A stretch of 64,000 nucleotides of DNA from Aliibacillus thermotolerans (GTDB taxonomy: Bacteria; Bacillota; Bacilli; Bacillales; Marinococcaceae). Position numbers and translations under genes: made by a program. Location: the NCBI RefSeq assembly GCF_027853235.1, contig NZ_WKJG01000007.1:1-64000 (forward strand), given 5' to 3'. Each line of letters begins with the position of its first letter. The stretch's first letter is position 1. The notes beneath the pieces are model-generated. The model was not told the DNA's origin, did no database searches, and saw nothing but the letters and a program-made list of their open reading frames with translations. Below are positions 44,794 to 53,251 of the stretch, piece after piece.

Positions 44794-45003
44794 ATGGCAA
44801 ACAGAAACAACTCCAATCAATTGCTTGTACCTGGTGTAGAACAAGCATTAGAGCAAATGAAATATGAAATTGCAAGTGAATTTGGGGTAAACCTTGGTGC
44901 AGATACAACATCTCGCGCTAACGGTTCTGTTGGGGGAGAGATTACTAAACGTCTTGTCTCTATGGCTCAACAGCAAATGAACGGGCAAAACCCACAGCAA
45001 TAA
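44794..45003 (+). CDS. alpha/beta-type small acid-soluble spore protein
   Basis: DNA-binding spore protein of 69 residues that coats DNA as an A-like helix in the forespore. It has the GPR protease site in [10 protein letters not shown], then [22 protein letters not shown], the signature of the family. A Gln/Asn-rich tail follows. GGGAGG lies eight bases from the ATG at 44794; an in-frame GTG at 44785 overlaps that site and is rejected. Probably transcribed alone in the forespore by SigG. Confidence 0.95.
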   Translation: MANRNNSNQLLVPGVEQALEQMKYEIASEFGVNLGADTTSRANGSVGGEITKRLVSMAQQQMNGQNPQQ

Positions 45004-45024
45004 ATAAAATAAATCATGGCTAGC

Positions 45025-45074
45025 AGGCTGCCTTCTAAGTGACGTCGTTACGTCACGGAGGCAGCCTCTTTTAT
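45025..45074 (+). terminator. intrinsic terminator of the SASP gene
   Basis: A long stem AGGCTGCC...GTGACGT / ACGTCAC...GGCAGCCT with a small internal loop and CGTT apex, followed by CTTTTATT. Confidence 0.9.
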
Positions 45075-45117
45075 TAGATAAGAAAGGGGGATGATTTTGT
45101 TGCCCCTTTCTTTCTTA

Positions 45118-45285
45118 TTAGTTTTCATTAGGCGGTTTTTCTTCATCTAACTCCCTTGCTGCTTCAATTTGTTCTTGACCGTATTTCACGTGAACGGTCC
45201 CCCCTGCCATCCCTTCATTAATCATACGATCGACATCCATCGCATAATTTTTATCTTTTAATTGTCCTTTTTGCTTTTTGTCCAT
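45118..45285 (-). CDS. uncharacterised 55-residue hydrophilic protein
   Basis: A short frame with a strong ribosome site (GGGAGGTG, about six bases before the ATG). The protein is charged, starts MDKKQKGQLKDKNYAMDVDR, has a central GMAGGTVHVKYG segment and an acidic end (LDEEKPPNEN). No signal peptide or helix is evident. It lies between the SASP gene and yheE, where Bacillus relatives carry small sporulation genes. Not recognised. Confidence 0.65.
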   Translation of the reverse strand: MDKKQKGQLKDKNYAMDVDRMINEGMAGGTVHVKYGQEQIEAARELDEEKPPNEN

Positions 45286-45349
45286 GCGCACACCTCCCTT
45301 CCTACAATAGAATGCCCGATTACATCATCCTCATTCTTGTAGGAAAATG

Positions 45350-45577
45350 TTAAGAAGAAGGCGGAGTGTGGTCTTCAAAGACATGGTATAACATTAAATC
45401 GTGGATAGAAGCTTCTAATTTTTCTTTATCAAGGGAAGAAGGTTCATTATCCCAAGTAATTTTACCAGTTTGAAGATACGTTCCTGTCAAATATTTTCCT
45501 TGATAATAAAAAGAAAATGCCCATTCTTTTTGCAATAGATTATTTTTCTTCTCTTGCCATTGGAAATGTGATATCAT
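45350..45577 (-). CDS. yheE: YheE family protein (DUF5342)
   Basis: Protein of 75 residues resembling B. subtilis YheE: HFQWQEKKNN at the start, EWAFSFYYQGKYLTGTYLQTGKI in the middle and HDLMLYHVFEDH near the end. Function unknown. GAGGAGA precedes the ATG. Placement beside an SASP gene and before yheB matches the B. subtilis order sspB-yheE-(yheD, yheC)-yheB. The yheC/yheD spore genes are absent here. Confidence 0.8.
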   Translation of the reverse strand: MISHFQWQEKKNNLLQKEWAFSFYYQGKYLTGTYLQTGKITWDNEPSSLDKEKLEASIHDLMLYHVFEDHTPPSS

Positions 45578-45703
45578 CTTGTCTCCTCATTTCTCACCAT
45601 TTCATTTGTGTTGCATTTTATCATAGTTGTCGATTGTTGCCGAATCCTTTCCATCTTGATAAAGTTAAAACAGTTCTATATGCGTAAAAGGAGATCATGC
45701 ATA

Positions 45704-46840
45704 ATGAATAACGTAATCGTAGTAATGATGATGATCATCATTGGGGCAATGATCGGTGGTGCGACGAATTTTTTAGCCATTCGCATGTTATTTCGCCCGT
45801 ATACACCTAAATATATCGGTTCTGTTCGTCTCCCTTTTACTCCTGGATTAATTCCTAGGCGGAGAAGAGAAATGGCCACACAGCTTGGTCATTTAGTTGT
45901 ACAGTACTTGTTAACCCCTGACAGTATGAAAAGAAAAATTGAAGAAAGCCAATTTCATGAGAAAATTGAGACATGGTTAATAGAAGAGTGTCAACGCTTC
46001 TTACAAAGTGAACGCTCTTTATCCGAAGTAATGAATTTCTTATTCAACGAGACGTGGACAAAAGAAACATTCAGCAGTAAAACGGAAACAATGATAACAG
46101 ATAAATTACATCTTCTTCTGCAAGAGAAAAAGGAGAAAAAAATCAAAGAAGTAATCCCTTCTTACGTATTAAGTGAGTTGCAATCGATCATTCCAAAAAT
46201 TTCCCGTGCGCTTACTGAAAAAGGAGCAGCTTATTTCCGTACACAAGAAGGCCGGGCACAGCTAGAAATGCTTTTGAATAAATTTTTAGAAGGAAAAGGC
46301 TCGATGGTGAACTTTGTTGGTACAATATTTGGAAGCGAACGAATCGTGGATAAAATGCAACCAGAAATCATCCGCTTTTTTGAAGATCCATCTTCTGAAA
46401 AAATGATGAGACAATTTTTGTTGAAGGAATGGAAACAGTTAGAGGAAAAGCCGTTTGAAGTGATTGCACAATCACTCAATGCAGAGAAACTGGCAGAATT
46501 TCTCACGAAGAAAATTGTGCAGGAAATTCCTATTTATCAAGTGATTGACAAGCCTTTGCATGAATGGACTGCTCCTTATGAGTCGATCATTATAGAAAAA
46601 TGGTTACCTCATGTCACTCATCATTTGCTTCGTTTATTGTCTCATCGACTCGTTTTTTTACTACAACAATTCCAATTAGAAGAAGTAGTGCGCGAAGAAG
46701 TGGATCATTTTTCTGTGTCGCGACTAGAAGCAATGGTGCTTAGTATCGCAAAGCGAGAATTAAAAATGATTACGTACTTAGGAGCGATGATCGGAGGAGT
46801 AGTTGGTTTCATACAAGGTCTTTTCGCATTACTTTTTTAA
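45704..46840 (+). CDS. yheB: YheB, DUF445 family membrane protein
   Basis: Protein of 378 residues with an N-terminal helix (about 3-22) and a C-terminal helix (about 358-378). Between them is a helical DUF445 body beginning GGATNFLAIRMLFRPY and SVRLPFTPGLIPRRR, a stretch very typical of the family. The C-terminal GAMIGGVVGFIQG mirrors the N-terminal GAMIGG. Function unknown. The frame is open from 45608, but AAAAGGAGA lies upstream of the ATG at 45704. Confidence 0.9.
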   Translation: MNNVIVVMMMIIIGAMIGGATNFLAIRMLFRPYTPKYIGSVRLPFTPGLIPRRRREMATQLGHLVVQYLLTPDSMKRKIEESQFHEKIETWLIEECQRFLQSERSLSEVMNFLFNETWTKETFSSKTETMITDKLHLLLQEKKEKKIKEVIPSYVLSELQSIIPKISRALTEKGAAYFRTQEGRAQLEMLLNKFLEGKGSMVNFVGTIFGSERIVDKMQPEIIRFFEDPSSEKMMRQFLLKEWKQLEEKPFEVIAQSLNAEKLAEFLTKKIVQEIPIYQVIDKPLHEWTAPYESIIIEKWLPHVTHHLLRLLSHRLVFLLQQFQLEEVVREEVDHFSVSRLEAMVLSIAKRELKMITYLGAMIGGVVGFIQGLFALLF

Positions 46841-46917
46841 TATTTCTCTAAAAATCAATGTCACCATCTTCCATTTCATGTTATCCTTCAAGTACAGCAT
46901 AAAAAGGAGGACTGCAT

Positions 46918-47271
46918 ATGTCCAATGTATATGATAAAGCCCATGAGCTTTCTCGCACTATCAGAGAAAGCGAAGAGTTTCAGCAATTAAAACAATTGCA
47001 TGAAGCAGTAGAACAAGACGAAATTGCCAAAAGAATGTTAGATAACTTTCGTCAGCTTCAGTTAAATTTACTGCAAAAAGAACAACAAGGACAAGTACCA
47101 ACGGAACAAGAAATTACTGAAGCGCAGAAACAAATGGAATTAGTGCAGCAACATGAAATGATTTCTAAACTTATGGCGGAAGAACAACGCGTCAGCACGT
47201 TGATAGGAGATGTTAGTAAAATTATTACAGAACCGTTAGAAGAACTATACGGTGTTCCTGATCAAGAATAA
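46918..47271 (+). CDS. yheA: YheA, YlbF/YmcA (Com_YlbF) family protein
   Basis: All-helical protein of 117 residues. It has VYDKAHELSRTIRESEEFQQL, IAKRMLDNFRQLQLNLLQKEQQG and a C-terminal helix with VSTLIGDVSKIITEPLEELYG. YlbF/YmcA relatives form complexes with YaaT and RNase Y that affect mRNA processing; YheA itself is uncharacterised. AAAGGAGG lies before the ATG. Follows yheB as in B. subtilis. Confidence 0.9.
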   Translation: MSNVYDKAHELSRTIRESEEFQQLKQLHEAVEQDEIAKRMLDNFRQLQLNLLQKEQQGQVPTEQEITEAQKQMELVQQHEMISKLMAEEQRVSTLIGDVSKIITEPLEELYGVPDQE

Positions 47272-47301
47272 AATGAAGTCTTCAAGATTCTCGCAGAAAA
47301 C

Positions 47302-47354
47302 GTGGTTGTTTAAATTGTCGGCAATGGGACGATTTGAACAGCCACATTTATTTT
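47302..47354 (+). terminator. 18-bp wobble-rich hairpin after yheA
   Basis: The arms 47302-47319 and 47328-47345 pair over all 18 positions if three G-U pairs are allowed, with an eight-base loop. ATTTATTTT follows. Wobbles that work only in the plus-strand transcript show which strand is read. Likely the yheA terminator. Confidence 0.65.
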
Positions 47355-47449
47355 AAGTGTCAATGCTGTTCCCTTTTTCTCACGTTCTAAATGACGGATG
47401 GACAACATAAGTTACAGTAGAAATGCAACTTGTGAGGAGGAGGGTCATC

Positions 47450-48289
47450 ATGAGCTATAAGTTACTTGCGCTTAGTGTTGACGGGGTGTTATTAAAAAGT
47501 AATGAACGGATGTCGAAAGAAACGAAAGAAGCCATTGAATTTACTCGCAAAAAAGGAGTACATGTCGTCCTTGTGACGAATCGAAGTTTTCCTTCAGCGA
47601 AAAAAATTGCAAAACAATTGAAAATGGAACACGAAATGATTAGTCACGGTGGTGCGCTTCTTTCAGGAATTTCAGGGCTTCCGATTTTGGAATTGCAAAT
47701 GAATACAGATGTTGTGTACGATGTCACGCAACTGATGGAAAGGTACCCTTGTCGTATTCAGTTAGAGAATCAAGAGATGGAATTAGAAAACAAACATCCG
47801 CAAACGAGAAAAGGGTTAGGAAAAATACAATTTAGTTTAGGAGAAGGATTGTTTCAGCCGAAAACCTATACGGATTTCATTTCAACGAAAGTGTATGAAA
47901 AGCAATTAAACGGTTTGCGGTTATTTGGAGAATTTGAAAATGAAAAGGATGCACAGCGTTGCAGCGCACAAATCAAAGAAAGTATTCCGGATATTTTAGT
48001 GGAAGAGTGGGGGACGCAACTCATCATCAAGCATAAAGAAGCTACGAAAATGAAAACTTTATCGTACTTGCTGCATGAGCTAGGAATATTTCCGGAAGAA
48101 ATGATTTATATTGGGTCTGGATTATCCGATATTGAAGCGGTTCGCATGGCGGGGATTGGAGTCGCGATGGGGCAATCTCCTGATTCGCTCAAAGAAACGG
48201 CCAATTGGGTTACCCGTTCTAATGATCAAAACGGCATGGCCTATATGATTAAAGAAGTATTCCGAAAACAAATGAAAGTTCAAATTTAA
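47450..48289 (+). CDS. yhaX: YhaX-like HAD-superfamily protein lacking catalytic Asp residues
   Basis: Cof-type HAD protein of 279 residues with the C2 cap (about 85-190). Motif I reads LSVDGVLL, so the nucleophile position (residue 9) is Ser instead of Asp, with only Asp11 left. Motif II Thr43 (VTNR) and motif III Lys200 remain. Motif IV reads GSGLSD (222-227) in place of GDGxND, losing another metal ligand. Normal phosphatase chemistry is therefore unlikely. GAGGAGGAGGG lies upstream of the ATG at 47450. CATAAGTTA at 47406-47414 resembles a mother-cell sigma -10; B. subtilis YhaX is a sporulation gene. Confidence 0.85.
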   Translation: MSYKLLALSVDGVLLKSNERMSKETKEAIEFTRKKGVHVVLVTNRSFPSAKKIAKQLKMEHEMISHGGALLSGISGLPILELQMNTDVVYDVTQLMERYPCRIQLENQEMELENKHPQTRKGLGKIQFSLGEGLFQPKTYTDFISTKVYEKQLNGLRLFGEFENEKDAQRCSAQIKESIPDILVEEWGTQLIIKHKEATKMKTLSYLLHELGIFPEEMIYIGSGLSDIEAVRMAGIGVAMGQSPDSLKETANWVTRSNDQNGMAYMIKEVFRKQMKVQI

Positions 48290-48321
48290 AAAGGAAAGGT
48301 GGAATTTATCCCCTTTCCTTT
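48290..48321 (-). terminator. intrinsic terminator of the YhzD-like gene
   Basis: Arms AAAGGAAAGG (48290-48299) and CCTTTCCTTT (48312-48321); the minus strand continues into five T. It lies between the convergent yhaX and yhzD-like genes. Confidence 0.75.
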
Positions 48322-48353
48322 CAGCAAAACTTAGTTTATGTTCACGATAGTTA

Positions 48354-48533
48354 TTACCTTTTAAACATAATGATTTTTCCGTTTCGTACGAGACGGAATG
48401 TTTTATTTTCAACCTGTTCTTCTTGTAGCCTTTTTCTTCCGTGTTGTTTTGCTTCTTCGTCACGATCGAATTCAAAAGTTTCATTTAATAACAAAGTTCC
48501 GTCTTTATCAAAGGCCGTCAAAAAATATTGCAT
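48354..48533 (-). CDS. yhzD: YhzD-like small protein
   Basis: Protein of 59 residues: begins MQYFLTAFDKDGTLLLNE, continues with acidic EFDRDEEAKQHG, and ends FRLVRNGKIIMFKR. The pattern (beta hairpin, DEEAK helix, final strand) fits the YhzD family of Bacillus, function unknown. TAGGAGGT precedes the ATG by six bases. It is convergent with yhaX. The DKDGTLL string resembles HAD motif I, but the protein is far too short for a HAD fold. Confidence 0.7.
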   Translation of the reverse strand: MQYFLTAFDKDGTLLLNETFEFDRDEEAKQHGRKRLQEEQVENKTFRLVRNGKIIMFKR

Positions 48534-48764
48534 ATGCCTACCTCCTAAAGCGACTGAATACTCAATCAGTTTTATTCATATTTTACGTGAAGAATGACAT
48601 GGTTGCAAGTGGCATCCTCTCCATATTGACGGGTCGAACTTCTTTATGCGTTAAGTAAATGTTTGCTGTTTATTTGATTGAAAAGGATTTTTATGGAAAT
48701 AGTGCACAATCGCCCGCCCAATGAATACGATATCAGAGAATGAGAAAGGGAGGTTGGTGCAAAT

Positions 48765-49139
48765 ATGCATATGTATGATGTATGTAAAGACCATATTGGC
48801 CAATACGTATCTTTACAAACGGTCAATCAAGAAGAAATTACAGGGTACATTGAAGATGTAGATGAAGAACATGTATATATGATAGTCCCGGATTACGGAG
48901 AGGATATGATGGGACACTATTACCATTCGATGGGAAATATGAGAAGACCTTACGGATACGGCGGTCGTCCCGGTGGTTGGTGGGGTAATCCTGGTTACGG
49001 GGGACCATGGTATGGAGGTAGTCCTTGGTATGGCGGTGGATATTACGGAGGGTATTATCCACGTCCGCGTCCAGGATTTCGCCGCATTGCTCTTCCGCTT
49101 GCAGCATTAACAGCCATCGCTGCACTTCCTTTTATATAA
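48765..49139 (+). CDS. Gly/Tyr/Trp-rich protein with LSm-like N-terminus, possible spore surface protein
   Basis: Protein of 124 residues in three parts. Residues 1-45 look like an LSm-type beta domain (IGQYVSLQTVNQEEITGYIEDVDEEHVYMIV). Residues 60-103 are Gly/Tyr/Trp/Pro repeats built on GYGG, WYGG and GGWWG. The C-terminus is a short hydrophobic segment after an Arg pair. GlyTyr-rich tails are frequent in spore coat proteins, so a coat or surface role is inferred. GGGAGG is 11 bases from the ATG, rather far. Family name unknown. Confidence 0.75.
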   Translation: MHMYDVCKDHIGQYVSLQTVNQEEITGYIEDVDEEHVYMIVPDYGEDMMGHYYHSMGNMRRPYGYGGRPGGWWGNPGYGGPWYGGSPWYGGGYYGGYYPRPRPGFRRIALPLAALTAIAALPFI

Positions 49140-49149
49140 CGACATGATG

Positions 49150-49189
49150 AAAACCTCTATCCTTTATCCAAAGATGGAGGTTTTCTTTT
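49150..49189 (+). terminator. intrinsic terminator of the Gly/Tyr-rich gene
   Basis: AAAACCTCTATC pairs with GATGGAGGTTTT (one wobble), followed by CTTTTG. Confidence 0.85.
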
Positions 49190-49266
49190 GCGCAAGAGAA
49201 AGGGAGCATATGTTTCTCATTTTGTGTATACTGATACTTAAGAGATGGAAGTAAAGGATGAAAAAG

Positions 49267-50493
49267 ATGGAAAAAATTCGCTTCATTCATGCCGCAGATC
49301 TTCATTTAGGTAGTACATTTCCTCATACCGATGGCGCAAAGTCTTTCATAAAAGAAGAATTTGAAAGAAGTATTGAATATGCAGTGGAGCGGATGATACA
49401 AGATGCCATTCAATTCCAAGTCGATTTTATTATTTTAGCAGGGGATATATTTGATCAAGAAAATCGAAGTATTCGTAGTCAAATATTTCTTAAAAGAACG
49501 TTCCAACAGTTACAAGACGTTGGTATTCAAGTATACATGGTTTTTGGCAATCATGATCCGCTTCATCAAAAATACGCTTTTGACACATGGCCACAGCATG
49601 TGCATGTGTTTGCGACCACTCCCGAAGTGAAAGTATTTTACAAAAACAATCTCCCCGTATGTCATTTGTATGGATGTAGTTATAAAACGCGCCATGTAAA
49701 AGAAAACTTGGCGGCGTTGTATGAAAAAAAAGAAGGCGCTCTTTATCATATTGCAATTTTACACGGCCAGGATCGAATGAGTGAAGAACATGTGCCCTAC
49801 GCACCTTTTTCAAAAAATGAATTATTACATAAAGAAATGGATTATTGGGCGCTTGGTCATATCCACCAACGCACATCGCTTCATGAACGCATTCATTACC
49901 CGGGAAATATTCAAGGAAGACATGCAAACGAAACAAATCAAAAGGGGTATTTATTAGTGGAATTAGACGATGATCAGATAGAAGTGGCTTTTCAAGCTGT
50001 TTCCCCCATCGTATTTAAAGATATATTTATTCCGTTGGCGGCAGAAGATACGCTCGATCGTTTAACGGAACACTTACTGGAAGAACTACGTGTACACCGC
50101 AACAAAGCAATGAAAGGAATAGCGGCTCGCGTTATATTAGAAGAGGCTTCTTCTTCTTTCTCTGATCTATTTCAACGCGAGGCGCTAGAAGAATTTCGGG
50201 AAACATTGAATGATATCGGAGCGACCGAGGATCCTTTTTTCTATATTTATCAAATGGACAATAAGCCAAAAAAGTCGTTCGCTATTCCTGAGGAGAAAGA
50301 AAATACCTTTTTAAAAGACTTGCATTTGCAGGCAAATGCGCTTTATCAAGATGCAAAAGAAATGGACGTCTATTTGCGCGAGTTATTCGATCATCCCGTC
50401 GTAAAAAAACATATTCCGCTAGAAAACTTGGACAAAAAGACACTTGTAGAAAAAGGAACACAAATGATTCACTATTTGTGGGAAAAGGAGTAG
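49267..50493 (+). CDS. yhaO: DNA repair exonuclease family protein YhaO (SbcD/Mre11-like)
   Basis: Calcineurin-like metallophosphoesterase of 408 residues. The metal motifs are HAADLHLGS, AGDIFD, FGNHD and ALGHIH, in the order expected for Mre11/SbcD nucleases; a helical C-terminal cap follows residue 280. The partner ATPase YhaN is encoded five bases downstream, mirroring SbcCD. An ATG at 49258 exists, but AAAGGA lies eight bases before the ATG at 49267. Confidence 0.9.
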   Translation: MEKIRFIHAADLHLGSTFPHTDGAKSFIKEEFERSIEYAVERMIQDAIQFQVDFIILAGDIFDQENRSIRSQIFLKRTFQQLQDVGIQVYMVFGNHDPLHQKYAFDTWPQHVHVFATTPEVKVFYKNNLPVCHLYGCSYKTRHVKENLAALYEKKEGALYHIAILHGQDRMSEEHVPYAPFSKNELLHKEMDYWALGHIHQRTSLHERIHYPGNIQGRHANETNQKGYLLVELDDDQIEVAFQAVSPIVFKDIFIPLAAEDTLDRLTEHLLEELRVHRNKAMKGIAARVILEEASSSFSDLFQREALEEFRETLNDIGATEDPFFYIYQMDNKPKKSFAIPEEKENTFLKDLHLQANALYQDAKEMDVYLRELFDHPVVKKHIPLENLDKKTLVEKGTQMIHYLWEKE

Positions 50494-50497
50494 AACA

Positions 50498-53242
50498 GTG
50501 AAGATTCGCAGACTTCATATTTACGGTTTTGGAATGCTCATAGATGAAGTGATTCCTTTCAATGATACGTTTCATGTCATTCAAGGACAAAATGAGTCCG
50601 GTAAATCAACGATTCATGCGTTTATCCAAGCAATTTTATTCGGTTTTCCGACAAAAAAGGAAAAACTTCTTCGTTATGAACCAAAAACGGCGTCTGCTTA
50701 TGGTGGCAATATGATGGTGGAATTAGATAACGGTGAGACAGTAACGATCGAACGAACGATGAAAAGAAAGGCAAGAGGGGATGTAGTTGTATCTTTTGAA
50801 AATGGAGAGACGGTGGGAGAACAATGGTTACGACAAATGCTTGGCAATATCAATCGCACTACTTTTCAAGGGATTTTTTGTTTTGGACTTGACGGACTGA
50901 GCGAAGTTGGACAATTAAAAGGACAGGAATTGAATCAATATTTATATGAAGCAGGGACAACTGGAACCCAGAACCTCCACCTGGTGGAAAAAGAACTAAC
51001 GAAACAAATGGAACAGCTCTTTAAAAAACAAGGAAAAAAACCAATCATTAATCAGATGCTTCTCGAATTACAACAGATACAATGGGAGTTAAGAGCGTGG
51101 GAGAAAGAATTTGATCGTTACGATCAGCTTTTAGATGAAAAAGAAAGACTTGTACGAGAAATGGAAGAAATAAGGCAAGAAAAGAACCGGCTACAAATAA
51201 GACTGATGGAATCAGAACGAAAGCAATCATTAAAAAAATTATGGGAAGAACAGCAGTCGTTAGTCAGAGAGAAAAATTTTTTAAAAAAGTTTCCCCTCAT
51301 TTCTACAGAAGTAGAGGAAAAGGTGAAACAATGCGTTTCTGCGTTAGAAGAAAGAAAAGAACGACTCCTCCAATGGGAACAGTGGAAAGTTGAAGAAGAA
51401 AGAAACATGACTGGAGCTTCTATACGTGCTACCTTTATGAGAGAAAAAGAAGCAATCACAGTTATTAAAGAACAAATGCCTCTTTATAAAAAGCTCAACG
51501 AAGACTACGCTCGTTTACAACAAACAGAACAAAATATCGAGGACAAACTATGTCAATTAAACGAAAAACTTGGCACATTGCCGGAAGAACAATTAAAAAA
51601 AGCAAGTACAACCGTTTTGGCAGAAGAGGATTTAAAAGATTTTGTAGAACAATATAAACAGTCAAAAGCAACATATGAGCAAGTTTATGTGCAGAAAGAA
51701 CAAAAAGAAATGGTATTAACTAACGTACAAGAAGAATTACAAAAGATGAAGAAAGACAAAAATAACGATAAAAATCATCCCTTTCATGTTGCGATGCAAT
51801 TCGGAGCGATTGTTTTTTTGACCCTCGCTGTCTCGGAATGGATTCGTGGGAATATTTTTTTAGGAAGTATTTCGTTATTACTTATGCTCCTATGTAGTTG
51901 GTTTTTTTGGAAAAAACCAACCTCCACTTCCCTTTCTTACAAAGAAAAAGAGTGGGAATATGATAGAGAATCTCGCGCCTATGAAGAGATACTGTCACAA
52001 GCGGAGAATGCTCGTGCACGTCTGATGAAAGCGGAAAAGTCTTTACAAGCTTGGAAGGAAAAGTACTGTTATGACTTTGTTCCTTCCATCGATCGACTAG
52101 AGGTCATTTTTCCAATCGTAAAAGATTGGCAAGCCCATTGGCAAGAATTCATACAGATAAAAAAAGAAATGGCTGCGATTCAAGCACAAAAAGAGCGAAT
52201 TGAAACGGGCATCAATCTTTTCAGAACGAAAAAAAGCGATGTTTATCAAGAAGGATTTGAAGCATTGGTACAAGAATTTCTACAAGAATGGGAAGTAGCC
52301 CAACGAAAACATGAACAGTATGACATGCGAGCAAATGAATATTTAAAAAAATATCAACAAGCGAAATTGGATAGAACCTCTTATGAAGAACTTGATCATC
52401 AATTACAAAGGATATTCCAAAAACACCAAGTTCATCGCTTAGAAGAAGTGGCAGAAGGAGTAAAACATAATCGTCGTTACAAAGAGATTCTACAACATCT
52501 TGAGTGGATAGAAGAAAAAATGAAAGAACAAGAGCCGAAGGAAAGCGTCAGGAAAAAGTGGTTGATGGAATTTGAAAGCGACGAGCAGGAATGGATGGAT
52601 GACAATCTCGCTTTAAAGGAAGCACTCACGGAAATTGACGACAAGCACATGACGTTACAAGAAACGCTCGCGCAAGTGAAACAACAAATTCAATTTTTAG
52701 AGGAAGATGGCTCGTATGAAGAAAAGTTACAACTGTTTTCAGAGAAAAAAGAAGCGTTGCGTCAACTAACGGAAGAGTGGGCCGTACTAAATACTGCAAA
52801 GCTGTTGATGGAAAAAGTTAAAAAAGTGTATGAGCGGGAACGCCAACCGAAAGTAGTTCAATTAGCATCGGAGTATTTTTCTTATATGACAGGGGAAGCA
52901 CAATATCGATTATTTGCTCCGGTGGGAGAGAACACATTTGTCGTTGAAAATTCTCAGGGGATTCGTTTTACGCCTGAGGAATTAAGTCGTGGCACAGCGG
53001 AACAATTGTATTTATCCCTAAGGTTAGCTCTTGCCGATACATTTTCACAACCGGAACAGCTACCGCTTATTATGGACGATCCTTTTGTTAATTTTGATCA
53101 CGAAAGAAAAAGCAGGGTGTTTTCCTTATTTCAAAAAGGGAATAAAAATAGACAAATCATTTATTTTACGTGTCACGATTTTCCTCACGCCTCGCTCACC
53201 GCTTCCCAAGTTACTTCTCTATCTCAACATCATCTTAACTAG
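50498..53242 (+). CDS. yhaN: SbcC/Rad50-like ATPase YhaN with internal membrane segments
   Basis: Protein of 914 residues. N-terminal P-loop GQNESGKST (30-38), then long coiled-coil stretches (about 180-425 and 480-790). Two hydrophobic helices sit between the coils (about 426-470: VAMQFGAIVFLTLAV, then SISLLLMLLCSWFFW). The C-terminal ABC signature LSRGTAEQLYLSLRLALAD and Walker B LPLIMDDPF complete the ATPase. The architecture is Rad50-like, but membrane helices take the place of a zinc hook. GTG start. Operon with yhaO. In B. subtilis yhaM follows; here a two-component system does. Confidence 0.9.
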   Translation: MKIRRLHIYGFGMLIDEVIPFNDTFHVIQGQNESGKSTIHAFIQAILFGFPTKKEKLLRYEPKTASAYGGNMMVELDNGETVTIERTMKRKARGDVVVSFENGETVGEQWLRQMLGNINRTTFQGIFCFGLDGLSEVGQLKGQELNQYLYEAGTTGTQNLHLVEKELTKQMEQLFKKQGKKPIINQMLLELQQIQWELRAWEKEFDRYDQLLDEKERLVREMEEIRQEKNRLQIRLMESERKQSLKKLWEEQQSLVREKNFLKKFPLISTEVEEKVKQCVSALEERKERLLQWEQWKVEEERNMTGASIRATFMREKEAITVIKEQMPLYKKLNEDYARLQQTEQNIEDKLCQLNEKLGTLPEEQLKKASTTVLAEEDLKDFVEQYKQSKATYEQVYVQKEQKEMVLTNVQEELQKMKKDKNNDKNHPFHVAMQFGAIVFLTLAVSEWIRGNIFLGSISLLLMLLCSWFFWKKPTSTSLSYKEKEWEYDRESRAYEEILSQAENARARLMKAEKSLQAWKEKYCYDFVPSIDRLEVIFPIVKDWQAHWQEFIQIKKEMAAIQAQKERIETGINLFRTKKSDVYQEGFEALVQEFLQEWEVAQRKHEQYDMRANEYLKKYQQAKLDRTSYEELDHQLQRIFQKHQVHRLEEVAEGVKHNRRYKEILQHLEWIEEKMKEQEPKESVRKKWLMEFESDEQEWMDDNLALKEALTEIDDKHMTLQETLAQVKQQIQFLEEDGSYEEKLQLFSEKKEALRQLTEEWAVLNTAKLLMEKVKKVYERERQPKVVQLASEYFSYMTGEAQYRLFAPVGENTFVVENSQGIRFTPEELSRGTAEQLYLSLRLALADTFSQPEQLPLIMDDPFVNFDHERKSRVFSLFQKGNKNRQIIYFTCHDFPHASLTASQVTSLSQHHLN

Positions 53243-53251
53243 AAAGGAACG

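Noticed and set aside
45608-45703. Upstream extension of YheB
   Set aside because: No ribosome site at 45608. The family begins with the membrane helix that follows the ATG at 45704.
50282-50590. 102-residue minus-strand frame over the yhaO-yhaN junction
   Set aside because: Shadow of two strong coding regions; low-quality composition and no ribosome site.
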